The notes below the pieces were generated by a model. It was not told the origin of the DNA. It worked only from the letters and a program-made list of their open reading frames with translations, and ran no database searches. This document shows positions 8,047-15,987 of a DNA stretch of 64,000 nt, piece after piece; position 1 is the stretch's first letter; each line of letters begins with the position of its first letter. Position numbers and translations under genes: made by a program. Source of the stretch: an uncultured Caulobacter sp. (GTDB lineage: Bacteria; Pseudomonadota; Alphaproteobacteria; Caulobacterales; Caulobacteraceae); assembly GCA_937925635.1 (NCBI GenBank), contig CALALX010000129.1, positions 1-64,000 on the forward strand, read 5' to 3'.

Positions 8047-8310
8047 TCAGCCCCCGCTGAGTGCTCCGAAGAGCAAGACCTCCTCATCCTCGCTGAGGGT
8101 CCGGCCGATGTCGAGGACACGGTCCTGACCGACGTAGATCCGCATGTGCCGGCGGATACGGCCCTGCTCGTCAATGACCCGGAAGCGAATGCCCGGCCAG
8201 CGCGCGTCCAGAGCATCGAGAACGGCCGCCACGGTGTCGCCCGGCACCTCGGTGCGAGACAGGCCGCCGGAGTAGGACTGCAGCTGGGAGGGCAGGGAAA
8301 CGCGGGGCAT
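8047..8310 (-). CDS. MoaD/ThiS-like ubiquitin-fold carrier protein
   Basis: An 87-residue protein of the MoaD/ThiS beta-grasp type ending in Gly-Gly (GALSGG). The C-terminal Gly-Gly is the residue pair that is adenylated and thiocarboxylated in molybdopterin synthase small subunits and ThiS. TVAAVLDALDARWPG and RIYVGQDRVLDIGRTLSEDEEVLLFGALSGG match the fold. Its ATG overlaps the stop of the BNR-repeat gene (ATGA), so translation is coupled. No MoaE, MoeB or ThiG homologue is nearby. It may therefore serve a different sulfur-transfer or conjugation role. Confidence 0.8.
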   Translation of the reverse strand: MPRVSLPSQLQSYSGGLSRTEVPGDTVAAVLDALDARWPGIRFRVIDEQGRIRRHMRIYVGQDRVLDIGRTLSEDEEVLLFGALSGG

Positions 8311-9431
8311 CAGAGCGGCGCCGCGACCACCGAATAGATCTCCGGCAGGTGGCGGGCGAGGCAGCGCCAGCTCGCGCCCTCGTCATCGCTCATCCACAGC
8401 TCGCCGCCGGTTGTGCCCAGATACAAGCCGACCGGCTTCCCCCCGTCGGCGCAGAAGGCCTGCCGCTTGACGGTGAACCAGCCCTGCTCGCGCGGAAATC
8501 CAGCGTCCTGCCGCTCCCAGGAGGCGCCGGCGTCGCGCGTGCGGTAGACGGCGGGCCGTCCGCCGGGACTGACGCGGGGCCAGACCTCCGTACCGTCCAT
8601 CGGAAACACCCAGGCCGTGTCGGCGTCGCGCGGGTGCGGCACGATGGTGAAGCCGATGTCGCCGATCTCAGGCGGCATCTGCTTGCCGATCCGCTCCCAG
8701 GCGTCGGAGGGCCGGTCGAGACGATAGATGCCGCAGTGGTTCTGCTGCCAGAGCCGGTCGAGGTTGGTCGGAGCCAGGGCGATGTAGTGGGCGTCCTGGC
8801 CGTACTCAGGATAGGGATCGGGGAGGAAGCTGGCTTCCACATTCTTGTTCAGCGGCGACCAGCTGCCCCCACTGTCAAGGCTCTCGAATACGCCTCCGGT
8901 CGAGGTGGCGATGTACATATGGGCCGGATCGCGCGGGTCGATGACGATCTGGTTCAACAGGGCGCCGTCGGGCGTGCCGCCATCGGCCGGACACCAGTCC
9001 CAGTATTTCGGATGGTCGTTGAAACCGGCCACCCCGTCCCAGGTCTCGCCGCCGTCGCGGCTGACGAACAGGCCCGGCGGCGAGGTTCCCGCCCACCAGA
9101 CGCCGGGCTCGCCGACGTGGCCGGGCTCCAGCCAGAAGCTGTGGTCGACCGATCGGGCGTTGTCGCCTTCCGCCTTCGGGAAGGCCGGCGGTCGCGCCGC
9201 CTCGGCCCAGGTCGCGCCGCCGTCCGTCGAGCGGAAGACGGTGGGCCCGAGATGGCCGGTGCTGGCCGCCATCAGCATCGTGCGGCCGTCGCGCGGGTCG
9301 AGGACCAGGTGGTTGACGATACAGCCCAGGAAGTGCGGGCCGTCGACCGTCCACGCCTGTCGCGCGGCGTCGCTGCGATAGATCCAGGCGCCCTTGCGGG
9401 TCCCGATGAGAAGCTGGATGGCGTGAGACAC
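8310..9431 (-). CDS. BNR/Asp-box beta-propeller (sialidase-like) protein
   Basis: A 373-residue protein with a sialidase-type beta-propeller layout. At least five Asp-box turns (S-x-D-x-G-x-x-W) are visible: STDGGATWAE, SRDGGETWDG, SLDSGGSWSP, TRDAGASWER and SDDEGASWRC. No signal peptide is apparent, so it is probably cytoplasmic and may not be a glycosidase. I chose the GTG at 9431 (VSHAIQLLIGTRKG), which has GGAG about 9 bases upstream. The gene overlaps the MoaD-like gene by ATGA. This pairing suggests a shared function that I cannot name. Confidence 0.75.
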   Translation of the reverse strand: MSHAIQLLIGTRKGAWIYRSDAARQAWTVDGPHFLGCIVNHLVLDPRDGRTMLMAASTGHLGPTVFRSTDGGATWAEAARPPAFPKAEGDNARSVDHSFWLEPGHVGEPGVWWAGTSPPGLFVSRDGGETWDGVAGFNDHPKYWDWCPADGGTPDGALLNQIVIDPRDPAHMYIATSTGGVFESLDSGGSWSPLNKNVEASFLPDPYPEYGQDAHYIALAPTNLDRLWQQNHCGIYRLDRPSDAWERIGKQMPPEIGDIGFTIVPHPRDADTAWVFPMDGTEVWPRVSPGGRPAVYRTRDAGASWERQDAGFPREQGWFTVKRQAFCADGGKPVGLYLGTTGGELWMSDDEGASWRCLARHLPEIYSVVAAPL

Positions 9432-9524
9432 TTGGGCATTCTCCGTGACGGACCGGCTCACGGCGGCGAGCCTACACCCCAAGGACGTCCCGTCGAGTCT
9501 GGTCCCGACATCCGCCGGCGATCG

Positions 9525-11057
9525 TCAGCCCGTCTGCGCGTCGAAGAAGGCGTCCGGGCCTTCGACCTCGATGAGGCGGCCCTTTCGGATCTCCAGGAAC
9601 CGCGTCGCCGCCGTGCGGGTGAAGTAGCGGTCGTGCGAGACGAACAGGCAGGACACCTCCGCCTGCTCCAGCTCGGCCTCCAGGGCTTCCTGACCCTCGA
9701 TGTCGAGGTGGTTGGTCGGTTCGTCGAGCAGATAGAGGTTCGGCCGCTCCAGCTTCAGGCGCAGGAACATCAGCCGCGAGCGCTCGCCGTAGCTGAGCAG
9801 CCGGATCGGTTGCTGGATTCGGACGAAGGGGAAGCCCGCCTGAGCCAGCAGGCGGGCGGCGTCGCGATCGTTGGCCTCGGGCGCCGCAGCGACATAGTCC
9901 AGCAACGTCGATCCGAGCGGCAAGCCGCGCATGGACTGATCGAACACGGCCAGCCGCGTGGCGGGATTGAACCTCACGGCGGCCTGTCCGTCGTAGTGCG
10001 TCCGCGCCGGGTCGAAGGCCGCCGCCAGCGCGGACAGCAGCGTCGACTTGCCGGCCCCGTTGACGCCCAGGATCGCCACCCGATCGCCCGCGGCGATGGT
10101 CAGGCGGTCGATCCTCATCAGGGTCCGGGCGCCGTCCGGCGTGGTGATGGTCACGTCGTTCAGGCGAAGGGCGACCTTGGCGTCGATGTCAGCGTCAGAC
10201 AGTTCCAGTTTCCGCTCGCGGGCGACGTAGCTGTCGGTGCGATCGGCCTCGATGCGGGCGATGCGGGTCTCGATGGCGGCCTTGCGCTTGTTGAGCTCCG
10301 GGTTCCTGACCGCCCAGATCTTGTAGCGGGCGGCGGCGGCCTCCAGCCGCTTGATTTCCTTGTCCTCAAGCTTGCGCTGGGCGGCGGCGACGGCGTCGCG
10401 GCGCAGAAGTTCCTCCCGGGCCTGGGAGAAGGACGTCCGGAACGCATGGACGCCGTCCGAACGCAGGAACAGGGTGCGGTCGGTCACCCGGTTCAGGAAC
10501 TCGCGGTCGTGGCTGACGATCAGCATCGGGACGTCGAAAGCGCCGGTCAGCCACAGCTCCAGCGTCGCGATGTTCGACAGGTCCAGGTGATTGGTCGGTT
10601 CGTCGAGGATCAGGATGTCGGGCTCTTCCAGCACCGCCGCGCCGGCGATCAGCAGCAGCCTCTGCCAGCCCCCCGACAGGCTGCCGAAGGCCTGGTCCGC
10701 CATCCCCGGCGCGACGCCGATTTCATCCAGCAGCACGTCGATGCGCCAGTCGTCATCGCCGTTGCCGACCTTTTCCAGCGATCGGCGCAAAACCTCGCGC
10801 ACGGTCAGGTCGGCAAGGCCCTCGGGCGTATCCTGCGGCAGGGTCCGGATGCTCAGGCCCCGCGAACGCACCACCTGTCCCTTGTCGAGCTCCAACTCGC
10901 CGGTCAGGCATTTGAGCAGCGTCGACTTGCCAGCCCCGTTCTGGCCGACGAGGGCGGTGCGCGCGTCGTCGAGCAGGAAGGACACGTCCTCGAACACCGG
11001 CGTCGCGCCGTGGCCGAAGCTCGCGCTCTCCAGTCCTAGCACTGCCTGGCGCGCCAC
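9525..11057 (-). CDS. ABC-F family ATPase
   Basis: A 510-residue soluble protein with two ABC ATPase domains and no membrane segment, which is the ABC-F layout of ribosome-associated translation factors (Uup, EttA, resistance factors). Walker A motifs are GQNGAGKST and GVNGAGKST. The signature motifs are LSGGWQRL and LSYGERSRL, and Walker B is ILDEPTNHLD and LLDEPTNHLD. A charged helical linker (about residues 240-290, REELLRRDAVAAAQRKLEDK) joins the two halves. It starts at a GTG (11057) after a GGGGGG stretch. The particular ABC-F subfamily cannot be settled by eye. Confidence 0.85.
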   Translation of the reverse strand: MARQAVLGLESASFGHGATPVFEDVSFLLDDARTALVGQNGAGKSTLLKCLTGELELDKGQVVRSRGLSIRTLPQDTPEGLADLTVREVLRRSLEKVGNGDDDWRIDVLLDEIGVAPGMADQAFGSLSGGWQRLLLIAGAAVLEEPDILILDEPTNHLDLSNIATLELWLTGAFDVPMLIVSHDREFLNRVTDRTLFLRSDGVHAFRTSFSQAREELLRRDAVAAAQRKLEDKEIKRLEAAAARYKIWAVRNPELNKRKAAIETRIARIEADRTDSYVARERKLELSDADIDAKVALRLNDVTITTPDGARTLMRIDRLTIAAGDRVAILGVNGAGKSTLLSALAAAFDPARTHYDGQAAVRFNPATRLAVFDQSMRGLPLGSTLLDYVAAAPEANDRDAARLLAQAGFPFVRIQQPIRLLSYGERSRLMFLRLKLERPNLYLLDEPTNHLDIEGQEALEAELEQAEVSCLFVSHDRYFTRTAATRFLEIRKGRLIEVEGPDAFFDAQTG

Positions 11058-11084
11058 CTGTCCCCCCCGTTCCGACCGGAAGGG

Positions 11085-12635
11085 CTAGACCATATCCGGG
11101 CGCCGTCCAACCGGCGCGGGCGGCGTCGCCCCGACGCGGCGATAGATCAGCGCCTCCGCGACATGCACGCGCTTGACGGCGTCCGCGCCGTCGAGGTCGG
11201 CGATCGTTCGGGCCAGGCGCAGGGCGCGGGTCCAGCCCCTCGCCGTCAGATGACCCGCATCGGCGGCGCGGGCCATCAGCGATCGGGCGGCGTCGTCCAG
11301 GCCGGCCGCCTTGTCGAGGAAGTCGCCGTCGGCCTGGGCGTTCAGGGCGGGCGCAGGGCCGTCCCAGCGCGTGGCGCGCTCGACCTGGGCTGCGCGGGCG
11401 GCGGCGACCCGGGCGGCGACCTCCGCCGAACCCTCGGCGGGCGGGGGCAGCGCCAGGTCGGCGGCGCTGACCGGCGGCACGTCGATCTGCAGGTCGATGC
11501 GGTCGATCAGCGGCCCCGACACCCGCCCCTGATAGTCACGCTGGCAGCGTGGCGCCTTGCCGCAATAGCCCTTCCCGGCGCCGCCGTGGCCGCAGCGGCA
11601 GGGATTCTGCGCGGCGACCAGCTGAACGCGGGCCGGATAGCGGATGTGGGCGTTGGCCCGCGCCACCATCACCTCGCCCGTCTCCAGCGGCGCGCGCAGG
11701 CTGTCGAGCGACTGGGGACTGAATTCCGGCAGTTCGTCGAGGAACAACACCCCGTTGTGCGCCAGCGACACCTCGCCAGGCTTGGCCTTGATCCCGCCGC
11801 CGGTCAGGGCGGCCATGCTGGCGGAGTGATGGGGCGCCCGGAATGGCCGGGCGCGGGTCAGCTCGCCGCGCGCGATCAGCCCGGCCACCGAATGGACCAT
11901 CGAGGTCTCCAGCAGCTCGGCGGCCGACAGCGGCGGCAGGATGCCGGGCAGGCGCTGGGCCATCATCGACTTGCCCGACCCTGGCGGACCGGAAAACAGC
12001 AGGTTGTGACCGCCGGCGGCGGCGATCTCCAGCGCCCGCTTGGCCTGCTCCTGGCCCTTCACCTCGCGCAGGTCCGGGATCCGGCCGCCCTCGATCATCC
12101 GACCGGGCTTCGGCTCAGACAGGAGCTGACTGCCCCGGAAGTGGTTGATCAAGCCGATCAGCGAGCGCGGCGCCAGCACCCGCGTGCCGCCGGCCCAGGC
12201 CGCCTCGGGGCCGCACGCCTCGGGGCAGATCAAACCCAGGTCCATGGCCCCGGCCGCCACCGCCGCCGGCAACACGCCCGCCACCGGCGACACCGTCCCG
12301 TCCAGCGACAGTTCTCCCACCGCGGCCCAGCCGTTCAGGGCGTCGGGCGGGATCACGCCCATGGACGCCAGGATCGCCAGCCCGATCGGCAGGTCGTAGT
12401 GGCTGCCCTCCTTGGGCAGGTCGGCCGGGGCCAGATTGACGATGACCCGCTTGGCCGGCACCGCCAGCCCCAGGCCGGTGAAGGCGCCCCGCACGCGCTC
12501 GCGACTCTCGGCCACCGCCTTGTCGCCGAGGCCGACCACCACCAGGGCGCTCTCGCCGCCGGTGAGCTGAACCTCGACATCGACCCGGCGCGCCTCCACG
12601 CCCTGAAAGGCCACCGTCACCACGCGCGCGACCAT
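11085..12635 (-). CDS. comM: YifB/ComM family Mg-chelatase-like AAA+ ATPase
   Basis: A 516-residue protein of the YifB/ComM family. The N-terminal ChlI-like domain (VQLTGGESALVVVGLGDKAV) precedes a Walker A GPPGSGKSMM (about 216-225), a Walker B LFLDELPEF and the family motif QNPCRCGHG. ComM is a hexameric helicase that drives branch migration during natural transformation. The gene has its own upstream region with a GTTC-N7-GTTC LexA box (12702-12716) and a DnaA-like 9-mer (12663-12671). It is therefore probably DNA-damage induced. It ends 28 bases before the ABC-F gene. Confidence 0.9.
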   Translation of the reverse strand: MVARVVTVAFQGVEARRVDVEVQLTGGESALVVVGLGDKAVAESRERVRGAFTGLGLAVPAKRVIVNLAPADLPKEGSHYDLPIGLAILASMGVIPPDALNGWAAVGELSLDGTVSPVAGVLPAAVAAGAMDLGLICPEACGPEAAWAGGTRVLAPRSLIGLINHFRGSQLLSEPKPGRMIEGGRIPDLREVKGQEQAKRALEIAAAGGHNLLFSGPPGSGKSMMAQRLPGILPPLSAAELLETSMVHSVAGLIARGELTRARPFRAPHHSASMAALTGGGIKAKPGEVSLAHNGVLFLDELPEFSPQSLDSLRAPLETGEVMVARANAHIRYPARVQLVAAQNPCRCGHGGAGKGYCGKAPRCQRDYQGRVSGPLIDRIDLQIDVPPVSAADLALPPPAEGSAEVAARVAAARAAQVERATRWDGPAPALNAQADGDFLDKAAGLDDAARSLMARAADAGHLTARGWTRALRLARTIADLDGADAVKRVHVAEALIYRRVGATPPAPVGRRPDMV

Positions 12636-12662
12636 GCCCGCCCCCGCTACAGAAGCTGTGAC

Positions 12663-12671
12663 TTATCCACA
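12663..12671 (+). promoter_or_regulatory. DnaA-box-like 9-mer
   Basis: TTATCCACA is a perfect consensus DnaA box. It sits within CTGTG-ACTTATC-CACAG, a short inverted repeat, 28 bases before comM. It is a single site, so it is more likely regulatory or fortuitous than part of an origin. Confidence 0.4.
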
Positions 12672-12701
12672 GACTCAACCATAGCGAGCGGATTAGATCA
12701 A

Positions 12702-12716
12702 GAACGAATAGAGAAC
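12702..12716 (-). promoter_or_regulatory. LexA (SOS) box upstream of comM
   Basis: GAACGAATAGAGAAC, which reads GTTC-N7-GTTC on the comM strand, matches the alphaproteobacterial LexA operator exactly. It lies 67 bases upstream of the comM ATG in an AT-rich gap. Confidence 0.7.
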
Positions 12717-12759
12717 TAAAAAAGAAAATGAAACGATTCAGTCATGTAGCCGACATAGT

Positions 12760-13707
12760 TCAGGCGGCGTGTCGGATCGCCTCGATACGGTCCCATAACG
12801 CGGCCGCCGCGTCCGCGCCGCCGAACCGCTTCAACTGCTGAGCGCCGGTCGGCGAGGTGACGTTGATCTCGGTCAGATAGTCGCCAATCACATCGATGCC
12901 GACAAAAAGCAGGCCGCGCCGCTTCAGCTCCGGCCCGATGATGGCGCAGAGTTCGTGATCGCGCGCAGTCAGCTCGACTGCCTCGGCCCGGCCGCCCCTG
13001 GCGAGGTTCGATCGCACCTGGCCCTCGGCCGGGATGCGGTTGATGGCCCCCACCGGCTCGCCGTCGACCAGCAGCACGCGCTTGTCGCCCTTGCTGACGG
13101 CGGGGATGAACTTCTGGGCGATGACCTGCTCGCGGCCGATCATGGCGTGCAGCTCGAGCAGGGCGTCGAGGTTGGGATCGTCGGCCTTCAGACGCACCAC
13201 GCCCGAGCCGCCGCCGCCGTAGAGGGGCTTGAGCACCATGTCGCCGTGGCGGGCGCGGAAGTCATAGATCGCCTCGATATCGCTGGTGATCAGGGTCGGC
13301 GGCTGCACGCCTGGAAAGTCGGTGACGAACAGCTTCTCCGGCGCGTTGCGCACCTCGGCCGGGTTGTTCACCACCAACGTCTTCGGGTGGATCTTCTCGA
13401 GGAAGTGGGTGGCCGTGATGTAGGCCATGTCGAACGGCGGATCCTGGCGCATGAGGACCACGTCGAACTCCGACATGTCCCGCACTTCGTACTCGCCGAC
13501 CCTGTGGTGGTCGCCCTTCACCGCCTGGACGTTGATCGCTCGCCCGCGACCAAGGACCCGACCCTCCTCCAGCGACAGCTTGTCAGGCGTGTAGACCCAC
13601 AGAGCATGGCCACGCAGCTGGGCCTCGAGCATCATGAAGAAGGTGGAGTCGGTCTCGATATTGATCCCCTCGACGGGATCCATCTGCACGGCGACCTTCA
13701 GCGACAT
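12760..13707 (-). CDS. gshB: Glutathione synthase
   Basis: A 315-residue ATP-grasp enzyme that adds glycine to gamma-glutamylcysteine, the last step of glutathione synthesis. The N-terminal MDPVEGINIETDSTFFMM is the GshB signature. VLMRQDPPFDMAYI, the glycine-rich loop KPLYGGGGSGVVRL and EINVTSPTG (metal- and nucleotide-binding) are all in place. The length equals that of the E. coli enzyme (316 residues). The ATG at 13707 is followed directly by conserved sequence. A large inverted repeat (13801-13869) lies in the gap upstream. Confidence 0.95.
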   Translation of the reverse strand: MSLKVAVQMDPVEGINIETDSTFFMMLEAQLRGHALWVYTPDKLSLEEGRVLGRGRAINVQAVKGDHHRVGEYEVRDMSEFDVVLMRQDPPFDMAYITATHFLEKIHPKTLVVNNPAEVRNAPEKLFVTDFPGVQPPTLITSDIEAIYDFRARHGDMVLKPLYGGGGSGVVRLKADDPNLDALLELHAMIGREQVIAQKFIPAVSKGDKRVLLVDGEPVGAINRIPAEGQVRSNLARGGRAEAVELTARDHELCAIIGPELKRRGLLFVGIDVIGDYLTEINVTSPTGAQQLKRFGGADAAAALWDRIEAIRHAA

Positions 13708-13800
13708 GGGAGCTCTTCCTTCGGAGGCCGACGACCGGCGGCTTTCGACTTAGACACTCGCTTGGACATTCGCCAGAGGCCGACGGAGTTCGGTGACAGG

Positions 13801-13869
13801 GTTCGGTGACAGTTTGCGAATTGCGAACAGCGGCTTCCTCGTGCGTCAATTCGCAAACTGTCACCGAAC
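13801..13869. repeat. Perfect 23-base inverted repeat
   Basis: The left arm (13801-13823, beginning GTTCGGTGACAGTTTGCG) is the exact reverse complement of the right arm (13847-13869), with a 23-base loop between. A further copy of GTTCGGTGACAG lies directly before the left arm (13788-13799). The gap has no gene. It looks like a dispersed palindromic element rather than a terminator, because no T-run follows. Confidence 0.8.
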
Positions 13870-13917
13870 TCTCGAACTTTCGGGCCACCTCCCCGCGAGC
13901 GGCGAGGATCAGAAGTG

Positions 13918-14733
13918 CTAGTTCAACCTCAACCGCACCCGCTCCCGCGCGGCCCGCGCCGCGATGGCCGCGCCGCCGTCGAGCTGCTGGGCCATGCCGA
14001 GCGCCTGCAGCGCGCCGGCCAGGGCGCCCTGGCCCTCGCGCGCCCGGGCGACGTCGAGCCAGGGGCGGTGGTCGGTCGGGTCCAGCAGGGCGCGGCGCAG
14101 GGACGAGCGCTCGGCGCGGGGCCAGTCGCCGGCCGCCTGGGCGCGGGCGAAGATGTTATTCTGCAGCCGGATCAGCACCTGCCGGTCGGTGGTCGGCGTC
14201 ATCAGCAGGTCCAGCCGCCCGGCGACGTCCGGCGTCAGGCCGGTGCGCAGCGCGCGGCGCGACAACTCGGACGGCAGCACGACACGTCCTTCGCTGAACG
14301 GATCCAGGGCCAGGGGCCCCTCGGCCGTCTCGATGCGCAGCAGGAAGTGGCCGGGGAAGTCGACGCCGCGCACGTCCAGGCCCGTCTGTCGCGCGGCATG
14401 TAGATAGAAGACTCCCAGCGACACCGGGATGCCCTTGCGGCGCTCCGCAACCTCGATGACGTCGGCGTTGGCCTGATCCTCGAAGGTCATCAGGTCGCCC
14501 TGCAGCCGCAGGTCGCCGGCCATGGCCTCGGCGATCGCCTCCTCGGGCGACTCGTTTTCGAGCCGGCGGGCCAGGTGATCGACGCCCTCGGCGGCGAGCG
14601 CGCGGGTCCCCTCCTCATCGCGGCCGTCGTCGTCATGCACGGCGCAGGCGAGGGCGGCCTCGAACAGCGGAAAGCCGTCGTCCGAACTCTTGCCGACCTC
14701 GGCCAGGAAGCCTTCCGCCTCGTCGCGGGTCAT
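13918..14733 (-). CDS. SirB1-type transglutaminase-like/TPR protein
   Basis: A 271-residue cytoplasmic protein of the SirB1 family. The transglutaminase-like half holds ADVIEVAERRKGIPVSLG, VDFPGHFLLRI and LALDPFSEGR. The C-terminal third (about 195-270) is alanine-rich and helical, like a tetratricopeptide pair. The biochemical role of the family is not established; in enterobacteria sirB1 lies near prmC. The stop of yraN lies 4 bases upstream, so gshB's neighbours run as one leftward unit: rsmI, yraN, sirB1-like. Confidence 0.78.
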   Translation of the reverse strand: MTRDEAEGFLAEVGKSSDDGFPLFEAALACAVHDDDGRDEEGTRALAAEGVDHLARRLENESPEEAIAEAMAGDLRLQGDLMTFEDQANADVIEVAERRKGIPVSLGVFYLHAARQTGLDVRGVDFPGHFLLRIETAEGPLALDPFSEGRVVLPSELSRRALRTGLTPDVAGRLDLLMTPTTDRQVLIRLQNNIFARAQAAGDWPRAERSSLRRALLDPTDHRPWLDVARAREGQGALAGALQALGMAQQLDGGAAIAARAARERVRLRLN

Positions 14734-14737
14734 CTCG

Positions 14738-15112
14738 TCAGCCGCCTTTCCACGCGTCGGGAATATGACGCGGCAGGCGGCCGGGCGCGAGGGCGATCAG
14801 GTCGAGTCTTATAGTCGACCCCTTCAGCGCCGGCCGGCCGGCGGCGATGGCCGCGGCGGCCCGTCGCAGGCGGTCGCGCTGGTCGGCGTGGACGGCCTCA
14901 AGCGCCGCCTCGATCGTCGTCCGACGCTTGACCTCGACGACGGCCAGCACGCCGCGGCGCAGGGCGAGGATATCGATCTCGCCCTGCTTGGCGGCCAGCC
15001 GGAAGCCGAGGATGCGATAGCCCTTCGCCATCAGCAGCAGCGCCGACAGCACCTCGCCGCGCCGACCGGATCGGCGGGCGGCGAGGCCCCTGGCGCTGCG
15101 GGCGGCGGTCAT
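14738..15112 (-). CDS. YraN (UPF0102) family endonuclease-like protein
   Basis: A 124-residue protein of the YraN family, which has a restriction-endonuclease-like fold. RRGEVLSALLLMAKGYRILGFR, QGEIDILALRRG and AVVEVKRR give the Glu, Asp and E-x-K positions expected of that fold. A cellular role is not proven. Its start overlaps the rsmI stop by ATGA, and this rsmI-yraN pairing is very widespread, which supports both calls. The gene for the LppC/LpoA-type lipoprotein that often sits next to rsmI is absent here. Confidence 0.85.
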   Translation of the reverse strand: MTAARSARGLAARRSGRRGEVLSALLLMAKGYRILGFRLAAKQGEIDILALRRGVLAVVEVKRRTTIEAALEAVHADQRDRLRRAAAAIAAGRPALKGSTIRLDLIALAPGRLPRHIPDAWKGG

Positions 15113-15978
15113 CCGCCGTCCTTCAGCGCCAGGGCCCGGCGATAGAGGTCGCGGCGATTGAGGCCGAGCGACTTCGCGACCTCCGACGCGGCTTCGCCCA
15201 GCGGCAGGCGGCTCATGGCCTCGGCCAGGGCGCGGTCGGCGTCGTCCTCGCTAGCCGCCTGTTCGACGCCGGGGCCCACCAGGACGACGATCTCGCCCTT
15301 GGGCTCATCAAGCGCAGAATCGGTCGCCAGTTGGTCCAGCGTGCCCCGGACAGCGGTCTCGTAGAGCTTGGTCAGCTCGCGGGCGACGGCCGCCTCGCGC
15401 GGGCCGAACACGGCCAGCATGTCCTTGAGGCTGGCGCGCAGACGCGGCCCGGTCTCGTAGAAGATCAGCGTCGCCTTCACCGACGCGAACTCGGCCAGGA
15501 AGGTCCGGCGCGCCGCGCTCCTGGTCGGGGGGAAGCCCGCGAACAGGAACCGATCGGTCGGCAGGCCAGCCAGCGTCAAGGCCGCCAGCGCCGCCGAGGC
15601 TCCCGGGATCGGGAACACGCGATGACCGGCCGCGACCACCTCGTTCACCAGCCGATAGCCGGGGTCGGAGACCAGCGGCGTCCCGGCGTCGGAGACCAGG
15701 GCCACGCTCTGCCCCGCCTCCAGCGCCGCCATGATCCTCGGACGCGCTCGCTCGGCGGCGTGCTCGTCGTAGCGGGCCATGGTCTTGGAGAGGCCGTAGG
15801 CGCTGAGCAGCTTGCCCGTCACCCGCGTGTCCTCGGCCAGCAGCAGGTCGCAGCCGTTCAGCACGTCCAGCGCCCGCAGCGTGATGTCGCGCAGGTTCCC
15901 GATCGGCGTCGCCACGACATACAGCCCCGGCTCAAGCGGGACGTCGGACAGCGGCGGCGGCGGCGGATGACGGGACAC
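15109..15978 (-). CDS. rsmI: 16S rRNA (cytidine-1402-2'-O)-methyltransferase
   Basis: A 289-residue SAM-dependent methyltransferase of the tetrapyrrole-methylase fold that modifies C1402 of 16S rRNA. GLYVVATPIGNLRDITLRAL, LLAEDTRVTGKLL, VALVSDAGTPLVSDPGY and FLFAGFPP are the family motifs in the usual order. The start is a GTG at 15978. It overlaps yraN by 4 bases. Upstream lies the stop of the tryptophanase gene, 10 bases away on the same strand. Confidence 0.93.
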   Translation of the reverse strand: MSRHPPPPPLSDVPLEPGLYVVATPIGNLRDITLRALDVLNGCDLLLAEDTRVTGKLLSAYGLSKTMARYDEHAAERARPRIMAALEAGQSVALVSDAGTPLVSDPGYRLVNEVVAAGHRVFPIPGASAALAALTLAGLPTDRFLFAGFPPTRSAARRTFLAEFASVKATLIFYETGPRLRASLKDMLAVFGPREAAVARELTKLYETAVRGTLDQLATDSALDEPKGEIVVLVGPGVEQAASEDDADRALAEAMSRLPLGEAASEVAKSLGLNRRDLYRRALALKDGG

Positions 15979-15987
15979 GGCGGAATC

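Noticed and set aside
8349..11039. An 896-codon open frame on the + strand
   Set aside because: It is antisense to the BNR-protein and ABC-F genes, both of which have clear motifs. Its own translation has no domain.
12640..12760. Replication origin
   Set aside because: There is only one DnaA box, and the gap is short and between ordinary genes.
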